From assembly GCF_000150275.1 (NCBI RefSeq), contig NW_002060944.1, forward strand, positions 7,516,735 to 7,580,734: a stretch of 64,000 nucleotides of DNA. Direction: 5' to 3'. The DNA is from Trichoplax adhaerens. Lineage: Eukaryota; Placozoa; Uniplacotomia; Trichoplacea; Trichoplacidae. Made by a program: the position numbers and the translations under genes. This document shows positions 25,473-35,615 of the stretch, one piece after another; positions within the stretch are counted from its first letter, which is position 1; each line of letters opens with the position of its first letter. The notes below the pieces were generated by a model. That model was not told the DNA's origin. It made no database searches and saw nothing but the letters and a program-made list of their open reading frames with translations.

Positions 25473-26625
25473 AAGCTCAATCAAAATGATTACACAAGCT
25501 TCACTGATATTGCGTTACAGTTTTTATCCAACTGTAATATCACTGTCCGTAATATTAATTTCCAACAAACGCATTTTACTTCAATATGCTATCAAAATAA
25601 ACATAACTTTATGGCTCTCTTTTTAGAATAATGCGCTTTTGATTACTTCAATAAATGTAGTAATAGTTGCAATTACTGTATATTGCTACCACCTAACTTT
25701 GAATTTACTTAAAATTTATTGGTAACGTAATACGATACCGTGCAAGTATCTTAATAAAAACATAAGAAATTTACAGTGCAGTCTTTATAGCGCTGAAGTT
25801 GAGAGCTATCTTCAATTAGCAAAGATGCTTGAGCTGTGCTTGTCCGTCACACTTCTTGATTTGTATATCATTACATTTTATTGGTATTTATAACATGAAA
25901 ACTGTTAATGCTATGATTGCTATCTTACAAATGATTTTACTAGTGTATTCTTAGTGATAGGTAAACTCCTCAATGGTAGTATATCCATGCAAAATTATTG
26001 TAGAATTATTAAGGCAACCAATTTGTTAATAAAAGTTTAACAGACTTTCATGCGAGGTATAAACAATTTTTTCCTTCTTGCTATTATAGCTTTTTTGTGC
26101 ACATTTGATTAGTCTGGTGATGACATAACTGTATTAACTACATGCTCATAAATATCATATTAATAAAACAAGATTGGTATCTACAAGTATTACTTTAAAA
26201 TAAATTTTTTTCCAAAGAAACTTACAATATTATCAACATCATCTTTTGAAATAAATTGTTAATATATACTCACACATCAACAACAGTTCAGTAACAAAAC
26301 TAAGACGTCATCTTAATCATAAGGTCTTATAGAGGATCTGATATAGAAAGAAAATGACAGCATAGACACATCACAGTAAAATTAAAAATGTAGTTTATCA
26401 TGTGGGTACGTCAATACATTGCACAATAATTTGATGTTAAAATAAAGTACTATATTTATTTAATGTAAACTGTCAGAACGATAAGTTATCTCTAGATAAC
26501 AGCCACATTAATAATAGTGGCCATAAAGTTTGTAAGTAATAGTTACAGCCTCACAAATTTACAAAATGATAACCCTACTATAAGAAATTGTAGGTTTATT
26601 TGCCAGTAAGCTATGAGTTCCTTGT
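25473..26625. other. Gap between CFAP52 and ATG12 3' ends
   Basis: The two genes converge here. AT-rich; AATAAA-type hexamers occur near 25595 and 25650 on the plus strand for CFAP52. No gene seen. Confidence 0.6.
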
Positions 26626-27748
26626 TCAGCCCCATGCTGGAGTCTTACAATAATATAATACTAGTTTACCATCAGCAGCAAAGCACTGTAACAGATAGGT
26701 AGGTTGAATGGTAAGTTACATCAATATTATAAATACAGAAATTATTGTGACGAACAAAAGTAACAGAAATGACTGTAGAGCAGTATGAAAAGAACTAACT
26801 TAACTTCATCATTTAAGGATTACAATTTTACAACAATTATGAAAGCATTTCTAGCTATAGAAGCACAACGAAGAGAGTATTCACATGATATACAAATATT
26901 CAACATCTGTTTACCTGATAGAGATTTCGTATACTTTGATCAGCAGAAGGTACAAAGGCTTGATTCACGTAAATAAACTACATGAAGCAATAAATCAAAG
27001 AAAATAAATTTACGTGAACTGCAGGCATACACCATAAATTAATTGTCGTAAATCGCTGATTGCATTTCGCTACATACGCGTATATAGTTGCACGGTTAAT
27101 TATACAATGGTTGCATAATCGTAAAAGACTCTGATCACTGTAATCATTTTAAAAATTTTGCATATTATCATCCAAATAGTGATACTATCAAAAATAGCAA
27201 AATATATATTGTTATATTATATATACTGTACTACTATCCTATCACAGATTGCATAATTTATACTGAAATTGGCGATGACATATTGGTAAATATGAAATGA
27301 CACAGTGGCGAATCAATCAGTAATTTTCTCTCGGTGCTATAAGTTTACTACAAAGCACATTGTCTATCATTTAAGGATTGCAGCTCGATATCTGGATAGA
27401 TTAAATCATCTATGGTAACTAACCAATGATTCTGACGGCTGGCATTTCAGGTACCTTCGCAAGAAATCTATTACCCATACCACTTTCTTGTCCGGGTCTA
27501 CAGACCATTTCTTTTTCTTTAGTATGGGTGCATCACCAGCACTTTTTAATAATAGATCAACTGGACACATCAACGGTAAAACAATTCTTATTAGTAATCG
27601 GGTCATATACAGCATATTCCACTGAATTTTTGCTTCATTTTATGTTTCATAAAACAGAATAGATAGAACTGATTTTACCTTTCTTTTTTTCTCCTGTTAC
27701 ACTAGTAGTTGATTCGACAGGAACTGCTGTTTCTTCATTGTCAGCCAT
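26626..27748 (-). CDS. ATG12: ATG12, ubiquitin-like autophagy protein, 4 exons
   Basis: Ubiquitin-like modifier that is conjugated to ATG5 and, with ATG16, drives lipidation of ATG8/LC3 on autophagosomal membranes. Exons: 27679-27748, 27424-27560, 26915-26977 and 26626-26685, all in phase, giving 109 residues. The N terminus (MADNEETAVPVEST) is short and variable, as usual. The ubiquitin-like core reads VDLLLKSAGDAPILKKKKW, then IDFLRRYLK, then FIYVNQAFVPSADQSIRNLYQ, and ends CFAADGKLVLYYCKTPAWG. The C-terminal Gly needed for ATG7/ATG10 activation is exposed with no extra residues. Slightly shorter than human ATG12 (140 residues), the difference being at the N terminus. Its start codon is only 39 bp from a palindromic repeat cluster. 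Confidence 0.95.
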
Positions 27749-27786
27749 TACTGCTCCAAATCTCTCAGCTGCTCAACACTAGTTAC

Positions 27787-28072
27787 AGTGTACTTTGAAG
27801 TACAGTATAGTTTACAGTACAGTATACTGTAAAGTGCCATGGACTACTGTACTGTACTAGAAAAAATTCTGGTACTTGTACTATACAGTACGTAGTACGT
27901 ACAGTATAGTACGAGTACTAGAATTTTTACGTACCATACTGGAGGGCCTTCTGGACAGTACTGTACAGTCTACTGTACAGTACAGTCCGTTTCCTACAAT
28001 GTACAGTACAGTACTGTACTGTACCGTACAGTGTACAGTGACTGTACTGCAATACTATACTGTACGGACGGA
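27787..28072. repeat. TACTGTAC palindromic cluster upstream of ATG12
   Basis: About 285 bp made almost entirely of GTACAGTA/TACTGTAC units in both orientations, filling the gap between the ATG12 start and the stop codon of the next minus-strand gene at 28098. Any ATG12 core promoter must lie within or beside it. Confidence 0.92.
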
Positions 28073-28097
28073 CACTTTGTACACCATATTGCAGTAT

Positions 28098-28353
28098 TCA
28101 GGCATCACTATCATGGACATCTAGTGCATCTATTGCAGTAAATAATTTGATGACTGGCGTTGCTTTATCATAAACTGCTATATACATGTGCTGAAAGAAC
28201 CCGAATTTTTATAAATAAAATTTTATAAAAATTTTTCCGGGAACTTTCTGAACAGTGGCAGTGATTGCATATCTCATGTGTTCTTACTTCCACGCTATCC
28301 CTATTTTCATTGAAATCTATTGTCAATGTAAAGCGAAATTGACGTTTGAGCAT
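28098..28353 (-). CDS. Small unrecognised protein, two exons
   Basis: Not recognised. Exon 28288-28353 reads MLKRQFRFTLTIDFNENRDSVE and ends at a strong donor (GTAAGA). Exon 28098-28190 follows a pyrimidine-rich acceptor (GGTTCTTTCAG) and reads HMYIAVYDKATPVIKLF through to VHDSDA and TGA. Both are phase 0 and give 52 residues. The composition is normal for a soluble protein, with no signal peptide or membrane segment. Earlier exons may exist upstream of 28353, where I see none, so the protein could be a fragment of a longer one. It lies just upstream of ATG12 on the same strand, separated by the repeat cluster. Confidence 0.45.
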
Positions 28354-31300
28354 ATATTAATCATCAAATTTGTATTAATCGTTAAAGTAATTTTACTTAA
28401 CTTGCAGAATTCCAATTGAGCATAACAAGACTTTCGGGATATACTGATTAGTACCGGTTCCGGTACAAGTAAATTTTTTTATACTCGATATACTTCGCGT
28501 ACTTGTTTCCTAAATAGAATATTTCAGTTCAATAGTATGAAGCTTTACATAGAGCTAAACAGAGTTTTAATAAATTATAAGACGAGCCTGGTATCTAACA
28601 ATATCTTATGAAATTCGAAATTCAAGTATCCAATTAAAATAGGAATAAATCCACTTTACAGTATGTCCTAAATTTTGTAGTCAATTTCGCAATGGTTACA
28701 TGTACCATTGCAAGTTGCGGTTAAGCGGCTCTAAACCATCGTAGATCATATGTCGTAAACTCGTAGATACCAGCAATATCGCTACTGTAGAGTTTGTGTA
28801 TATATCCTGTTTCATGCCAAGGATTAATTAGAGCTGTTGCTATGCTGTAAATATGCTTGCGTGGATATGAGATATAACGCATTATTTAACGTATTTTGCT
28901 TTATCTTAGCTGCTGTACAGATTAATAGCGCAGTATTACTATCAGCGAAGCGGCAAGATGCGCTTAGATTTTAGATCTATATATAATCATACACTGTGTA
29001 ATATATAGCGCCGTAATTATTGTTTGCACTATGGCAGCATCGTGTGATCTAGCTGCTGAGATAAACGATCTAGTTCTATTTCTTCATTTATCTATTGCTA
29101 TTCTCTATGGTTGCAAGATTCGATTTCTCCTATTGCTACGAATTAAATTTGTGTTTTGCATCCTAGTCAATCCTTTAGAAGTTTCTCAGGCTCTTCAGAT
29201 ATTTCTGTATCTCATTTCTCCTATTTTTGTTGTCACTAATTAGTGCACAAGAACCTAAACTGTTAACCAAATAATAATTGTACCATTATCATCATGTATA
29301 CCTCAAGTCTACCGAGTAATAAAGTATTGCACTCTTTCTATAGAGCTTAGCATTCAGTAATATCCAATTTTGTCTAGTAAAAACGCGCACTGTATATAAA
29401 GAATAACTATCCAAGAGACACGATAATAATTGGTTGGCGATGAGAGCTTTTAAGAGCAAATATGCCATAAAATGATAAGTATTTACCGACCAAATACAGT
29501 ACTGTCGTAGTTGCACTGTTACTGATAGTAGGGTACAGACATAAATTATAATATGATTGATATTATAATTAGATTTTTGTGGTAGGAACAAAAAGAAACT
29601 AACAAGTACCACAGCGTATTATTTTATATTTTACATCTGATTACGCATTGTCTGCTACGTTACTTTATGAACAAGAGATTAATACAGATACGATTTATAT
29701 TTCACTGCTTATCAAGACAGCAAATTATTATTCAGGCCACGGAATATTTGTTCTAATCACTATTAATAACTATGAATATGTTGTACTGACGATAGATTTA
29801 GGTAAAGAACAGTATATATCAATACATAAATTAAAAGCAAATGATATACGTGGATTGTACGTTTTAATTATATATGCTGAGATCCGTAAATTTTATTTAT
29901 ACTGTAACAGCGTACAGTATATTACTATAGATAATAGTATATCATTATTACGTGTACATTTTTATAATAATATAGTTATCATCATGCATTTTTTTATAAA
30001 ATACCGAAATATATGCTACTGTGGTGGTTCTTGTGAAGAATACCTTCCAGTTTCCTAGTGATTCTTTCTTTAATGTTAACTTTGTATGATAAGAGTATCC
30101 TTTACGTTATACCTATGCAACACTGGTCCAAACTCTACTTCATGTTTCTTTATTGTGAACATACAGCTAAGGTGTCTTATCTAAGTTAGTTAAGAAAGTA
30201 CAGTGATACATTCACTGTCCCTTTTGCCTTTCTCTTCAATTGTTATGACCAGTTACTTGCAGTACTAATCTACTGTTGGTGCTAGAGAATTGCTGAGGTA
30301 CTGTAGTTATAAATCATGTCTAAGAATGCTGTTTAATTGACCTTATGTGTTTAATATCGCAATCAAAATTAAAGTCTCGCATATGCTTTCAATTTACAGT
30401 GACTGAAATAAGGACAAAGCTACTATACTAAATGTACATTGCACTCGTGTAGCAAATTTTCTTACCCAATGATAGCTCAATCGGATTGCTCTCAGGTCTC
30501 TTTTTGATCCGTTAATAATTTAATACTTGGTATATCTTTGAATTGTTGTATTATCTATTAATATATATAAGATTAATTACTGTTTAAGTAATTTTATTGA
30601 GCGTTGATACATGCATGTAACGATGGACATGTATGATTCGCTATATTGATTAATATGAGATTAATTGCTACTTAAATAATTTTATCGAACGCTCATATAC
30701 TCGTATATGACGGTGGAATTCACTGTGATACTTGTCGGTACCAAGGTTGCATGAATAATAATTATAATGTTTGAGAGCATTAACTGTAAGTATTCTATTT
30801 TTTAAAATTATTTATGACCGAAATAAATGGGTATTTGAAATAGGAGTTTTATTTAAAAATTTGTATAATATATAATGTAGAATCAGTAAGTAAGATTCTT
30901 CTTTCTCAGCACAGTGCGTATACGCGTATACGTGCTTTAGTTATTTACTGACACCTATACATTCGTAGGAGGTCGCTTACAAAAATGGGCCATATTTGAA
31001 TTTCTATTAAGTAGGATGGACTATTTTAGCAATGTAAATTAATGTAATTACTGAAGGTCTTTCTTTCTATAGTAGGTTCTTTACATCCGTAGACGTGATA
31101 ATTTCTCGGAAGCTTTTAATGCTATTCAAGAGAAGGCGTTCTGTATTCTTTATTAAAAGTATCAAGACGGACAATGAGAATTCCAAGAAATGATAACGAA
31201 TTCCTGATTATGATAGAGAAATTAAGTGCTAATAATTCTAATTAAACATTTTATATGCTACATTCTATATGTCGAATTATGGGGAATTTTGGATAATGAA

Positions 31301-31877
31301 GAGCATTTGATTTCCCGAATGAATGATCAATCTAATTCTTTATAAGTAGTAATAATACGAGTTTTGTTATAGAGTAAAGAGTAAAGACTTTAAATTCGTT
31401 ACTTGTAGTTAATAAAGATTCTGTGTCTAAGCAATCGGTTATTACTGTATTCAGGCGAAAATACTGGAAATTCAAGTAATACAGTCTGTAAATATGCGAA
31501 AGTCATGCAATATGCAAATTCAAATACAGTTTACTATACTGTAGGAAAAGCAGCTTGTTCTATACTCATGCAATCATGCTGCATACTGCTACTTGACCTT
31601 CATATGTTAGTCAGTAAATGATAATGATGATTTACTGTTAACTGTAAATTAACGCTAGGTATTCATTACGCAATCGTTGTGCCGTATAAAACGTGTACAC
31701 TATACTGCATAGCGAAGAGGTACTGTGGCGTAAAAGTGAAAAGCTTTCAAATTATTGTGCTTCTATTGTAGTAAATGATTTCATCCTGTACTGCCATACT
31801 CATATGGGATAAAGTTTTAGAATTTCCGTCGAGATTGTTGAATAAGAGAAGAAGAGAATTATTAGCCCCCCAAAGTT
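28354..31877. other. Gene-poor gap
   Basis: AT-rich sequence. It holds a diverged tandem duplication at 30558-30716 and one 136-codon open frame (29648-30058) that looks like chance AT-rich reading (Ile/Tyr/Asn-rich, no ATG start, no family match). A possible plus-strand terminal exon at about 28911-28978, after an acceptor (TTATCTTAG), is too weak to call. Confidence 0.4.
30558..30716. repeat. Diverged tandem duplication, period about 95 bp
   Basis: Both copies contain a block of the form TTAATAT..AGATTAATT..CTTAAxTAATTTTAT, then GAxCGxTxATA, at 30558-30627 and 30650-30716. The copies have many substitutions. Confidence 0.65.
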
Positions 31878-32117
31878 TCACTGACAGTTTACATTGTACT
31901 GTACTGTTGCATGCTGCCATTGCTGCTGTTGAATTTCGTATTCTCTAACATCTAAAACTGACTCGTTGCTACTGGAGCTAAGAGGAAATCACGTTTTTCT
32001 CCTACTTATCTAAATAGAGCTGTTCCATGCAAACTCGCACAGTAGTCTGACTTTATGCACGTTGATGCTCGATACTGAGATACCGACAGTTGATTTTGAA
32101 GCATCTGGCTCTGACAT
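31878..32117 (-). CDS. Possible small two-exon gene, unrecognised
   Basis: Weak candidate. Exon 32041-32117 starts MSEPDASKSTVGISVSS after a favourable ATG context; its donor (GTGCGA) is non-ideal. Exon 31878-31977 follows acceptor TTCCTCTTAG and reads SSSNESVLDVREYEIQQQQ onward. The phases agree and give 58 residues. The last residues run into a TACAGTACA palindromic unit, after which another frame stays open for about 45 codons, as if repeat material had shifted the original frame. The opposite strand also has an open frame here, so this may be spurious. Confidence 0.25.
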
Positions 32118-33089
32118 TTGAGAATTGTATCGCTTCTGGTAAGAATAGCAATACCACAGTATTGACTCTCTTACTGTTCTAAAAGCAATTGTCTATGAGC
32201 ACTTTCATTAATCGTGCAGCTATTCATGTTGATAGTTTCCTAGGCTGTTTATCACGACACTGTACATAGGGAATGTGTGGACTGTACAGTATAATAAATG
32301 CAGCAGGTAGTACAAGAGGGGAACGAAATACTGTGCTATTGATTAGTCCCGGACTACAGTATTATACATACATTAGGTAAAACAGCCATTCATCCATTAC
32401 ATTTACATTTATTTGGTTATGACTAAAAACCTCCATTGTAATAACAATAATGCAGATGTTAAAGAAGAAAGTCCTATCCTTGGAAAGAGCATATTCCATT
32501 GCATATGGTAATATCAATAAGGTCATAGTTTGGTAGGGTTGCAGCACTATTTCAGGCATTGTCCAACTTTAAGGTTTGTCGAAAGCATTACGCAACAAGC
32601 ATTTTCCGCAGTTACTCGTACAGTCATTCATGGACTATGTCCACTGTAGAGTACTGAAATGAGTATGATGGTCTAGTAAAATTAGTATTTTAGTAATTTA
32701 TGGTAATCATCGAGACATGAAGCAATGTGTATTGAATGATGCTCAATGTTTAATAGTGCTGGTACTATACAGTGTTTATTTTTCTTTTCAGACTGAGAAA
32801 AAGGGGAAAAATATTACTGATACTAAGGTAAAATTACTATACTTTCTTTCTACTTGATATCACGATGCAGCTGTTTGCCATGCAAAAATTGGAACGAAAA
32901 TAAACACATCGTTCATTTAGTACTACAGTCCATGCCATCAACATGTACCGCCATGGACTATTCAATTGGCGGGATGCTAAAATGGACCTTTAACAGTACA
33001 GTACTGAATGGCGGGGGAGCAGGACTTGTATGAAGAGAATTTCTTCCAAGTTGTTGAGTGACAGCTCATTGTGTAAGTTAACAAGTGTA

Positions 33090-33360
33090 CACTGTACACT
33101 ATGTACAGTGTTGTCTTTGTTGGTCAGTCAAAAGGGGAGGGATTTCAGTACAGTACTGTACAGTACCAGTACTGTACTGTACCAGTAACGGAGACTTCGA
33201 AGAAGTCCATGGGAAGAAAGAGCGTTTTTGACGTACAGTACTGTACTGTACAGTAAAGATCACGGACAGTACCTTGGCGAAGGGAGTTGACGGTGAAGAA
33301 ACCACTCCAACGCAATGAGTATTTGCTTGCCACGCAAGTTTCCTGTACACTGTACTGTAG
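33090..33360. repeat. TACTGTAC palindromic cluster
   Basis: Many copies of GTACAGTACTGTA and GTACACTGTACA, including a near-perfect long palindrome at 33148-33183. Confidence 0.85.
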
Positions 33361-33705
33361 ACTGGCACTATATTATTGGAAAAGCTGAATGAAATCATTC
33401 ATACAGTAGGTGTAAGTTGATCAGCAAGGGGGAAAAGATATAAATAAATAACTACGTAAACAATCTAGTGCAAGTAATTACGGTAATCTACAATACTTTG
33501 TTTTTCCAGTTGCTAGTATACAAACTCACTGGTCCCTGGTGATTACCCCTAGTGGCGTCTTTTAAGTGCTAGTAGTCCTACAGTATACCAGTACCATGGA
33601 CTAAAGTACTGTACAGCACTGTACTCAAAATAGAAATTTTTCAATCAATAATAATAATAATACTTTCTACTCGTTGATGACAAGTGCAGTATGTCGTCTC
33701 CAGTG

Positions 33706-34108
33706 TAACTTGAATTGATGAAAAAACGACTGGTTCTATCGAGGAACGTGACCACGTCCAGTTAGACCTGCGGTCCAGTCGATTCCTGTAGACTGTCCAC
33801 TCATAGTAATGAGCATGGAGCTTTTTACTGCCTGTTTAATGTTCCAACCACTCTCATATAGTAGAGTAGACAGTAGGAAAAAGAGGAGAAACTCATTTCA
33901 GTCTCAGTGTACAGTAACTTGAATTGATGAAAAACGACTCGATTCCTGTAGACTGTCTACTCATAGTAATGAGCAATGGAAAGGAATGACTTGACATGGA
34001 GTTTTTTACTGCCTGTTCAATGTTCCAACCACTCTCATATAGTACAGTACAGTAGAGTAGACAGTAGGAAAAGACGAGAAACTCTTTTCAGTCTCAGTGT
34101 ACAGTACA
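33706..34108. repeat. Direct tandem duplication of about 200 bp
   Basis: Copy 1 (33706-33914) and copy 2 (33915-34108) share AACTTGAATTGATG, GATTCCTGTAGACTGTC, CTCATAGTAATGAGCA, TTTTTACTGCCTGTT and GTTCCAACCACTCTCATATAG in the same order. Copy 1 alone has about 48 bp after CGACT; copy 2 alone has extra bases near 33977 and a TACAGTACAG insertion at 34044. Confidence 0.9.
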
Positions 34109-34213
34109 ATGCACTCTGGCCTAGCCAGCAGGTTGGGTCACGTGATCCCCCTGTCATGTGAGTCAAATGTTTTTCTTTGAATAATTCCAATTTCTTGATT
34201 AATTTAAGCGGCG

Positions 34214-34243
34214 GCTCCTTTGAGCTCCTTTGGGCTCCTTTGA
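34214..34243. repeat. Three copies of a 10-mer (GCTCCTTTGA)
   Basis: GCTCCTTTGA, GCTCCTTTGG and GCTCCTTTGA lie head to tail, a GC-rich island about 800 bp upstream of the SOCS start codon. Confidence 0.9.
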
Positions 34244-35033
34244 GATACTGTGTTAAGGCGTTTGGACTGTTAAGAGGTAGCTTGAATAAATAAGCTATTG
34301 TCTACTTTCATCACAAAGACAATAGAACAATCTTTCGATAACATTATTATTCCGCGAATAGGAAATGCGTTTCCAAGAAATTTTAAATATGGGCCGGTGC
34401 ATCCTGTTGTATATAAGCTGGTGGAATTTGAAAGTAATTTTATTCTACTCCATGAAAAAATAAAAAGCCGTACAAGGTAATCTCGTCTCGACGACCAAGA
34501 TAGCTGCAAAAAAGTGTCTCGTCGGCGCTTTTTGAATGTCTGCAGTCGTTTTGCCTTGTGGGCTGCATCACTCTAGCGTTTTATCCTAGACTCAACATTG
34601 ATTTGCAGTAAGAAGAACGAGAAGACAGACGATCCACTACTTTCATTGATTGATGATCATCACGCCTTGGAATTCAATCCTATTCTACTGATGGAAATTG
34701 ATTGAAAAAATTGATTTACGGACTGTAGGATTCTTCTCTATTTCCATTTCAATCGTCGTCGTCAGTTTTTCAATCTTGATCAAGACAACACTTCAATAGG
34801 ATTAAGCCTATTGCAACCATCGCCTTATACATAGCAACTGCATCATTTTGGGGGCCATAGTAAATCAATCATTATCATCGTCTATCCCCAAATTGCTCTT
34901 GCGTCGATCTCTATCAACTGATTAACTCATCCACTACAGTCAATTCTGTCGCCTTACCGAATCATCATCGTATTACCCTACGTCCAACTCGCAAGACCTG
35001 CATTCATTATATTACTCAACCAAATCTTGAGTC

Positions 35034-35615
35034 ATGATTGGCCAACATTCTCATAACGTATTGGACCATGGGTTGGATCAACAAGCTATCATTAGTATTA
35101 CCAAAGTGTTGTACATGTTGAAGGAAAGTTGTTGGTATTGGGGCAGTCGATTGACTAGCGATGAAGCTAAAAGGATGCTCAAAGCAGCACCTAGTGGCAC
35201 ATTCCTCTTACGGGATAGTAGTAATGAGCGCTACTTATTTGCGCTCACGGTCAAGACCGATGGCGGTGTTACCAATTTACGCCTCAATTATTGTAAAGGT
35301 AGATTTCAATTAGAATCCAACGACGATATCGTCTCTCCAAAATTGCCATCTTTCGATTGCGTTGTTCAATTGGTCAATCACTATACCCAATCCAAAAGGC
35401 GTATATTATATTGCTCAAAGTCATCCAAGACGTCGAATAAACGAAAAGCCATGCTAAAAGTTGAACTGGCTCAACCCTTTTATAACAATGTCCCTAGTCT
35501 ACAACATTTATGCCGTAGGGCAGTTCATAGTCAAATGAATTCTGATACCCTTCGTCAGTTACCTATGGCAAATACCCTGATGCAATACATTATGAAATAT
35601 CCTCATTCCATTTAA
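35034..35615 (+). CDS. SOCS: SOCS2/CISH-type suppressor of cytokine signalling, intronless
   Basis: Adaptor with an SH2 domain that binds phosphotyrosine and a SOCS box that recruits Elongin B/C and Cullin 5 to ubiquitinate receptors or kinases. One uninterrupted frame of 193 residues, the usual length of SOCS2. The SH2 domain starts at WYWG (residues 34-37) and has the phosphotyrosine pocket FLLRDSS with Arg60, then LFALTVKT and LRLNYCKGRFQLES. The SOCS box occupies about residues 153-193: BC-box SLQHLCRRAV with the conserved Leu and Cys, and a Cul5-box region reading LRQLPMANTL in place of the usual LPxP. The short tail after SH2 and the box position fit SOCS2/CIS rather than SOCS1/3, and no kinase-inhibitory region is seen. 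The single coding exon is also typical of the family. The start chosen is the first ATG in frame. Confidence 0.92.
   Translation: MIGQHSHNVLDHGLDQQAIISITKVLYMLKESCWYWGSRLTSDEAKRMLKAAPSGTFLLRDSSNERYLFALTVKTDGGVTNLRLNYCKGRFQLESNDDIVSPKLPSFDCVVQLVNHYTQSKRRILYCSKSSKTSNKRKAMLKVELAQPFYNNVPSLQHLCRRAVHSQMNSDTLRQLPMANTLMQYIMKYPHSI

Larger units (their letters stand above)
32118..35033. other. Repeat-rich gap upstream of SOCS
   Basis: Contains palindromic clusters (about 32260-32300, 32990-33360, 33580-33630 and 34044-34108), a tandem duplication (33706-34108) and a 10-mer triplet (34214-34243). Two exon-like islands at 32793-32831 and 32875-32907 are in phase (TEKKGKNITDTK, then LFAMQKLERK and a stop) but too short to call. 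The 5' UTR and promoter of the SOCS gene should lie in the last few hundred bases. Confidence 0.5.

Noticed and set aside
29648-30058. 136-codon open frame on the plus strand
   Set aside because: No ATG at the start, composition dominated by Ile, Tyr and Asn as expected for AT-rich noncoding DNA, no splice context and no recognisable domain.
33099-33398. Minus-strand frames rich in TVQYSTV
   Set aside because: These are translations of the TACTGTAC repeat, not genes.
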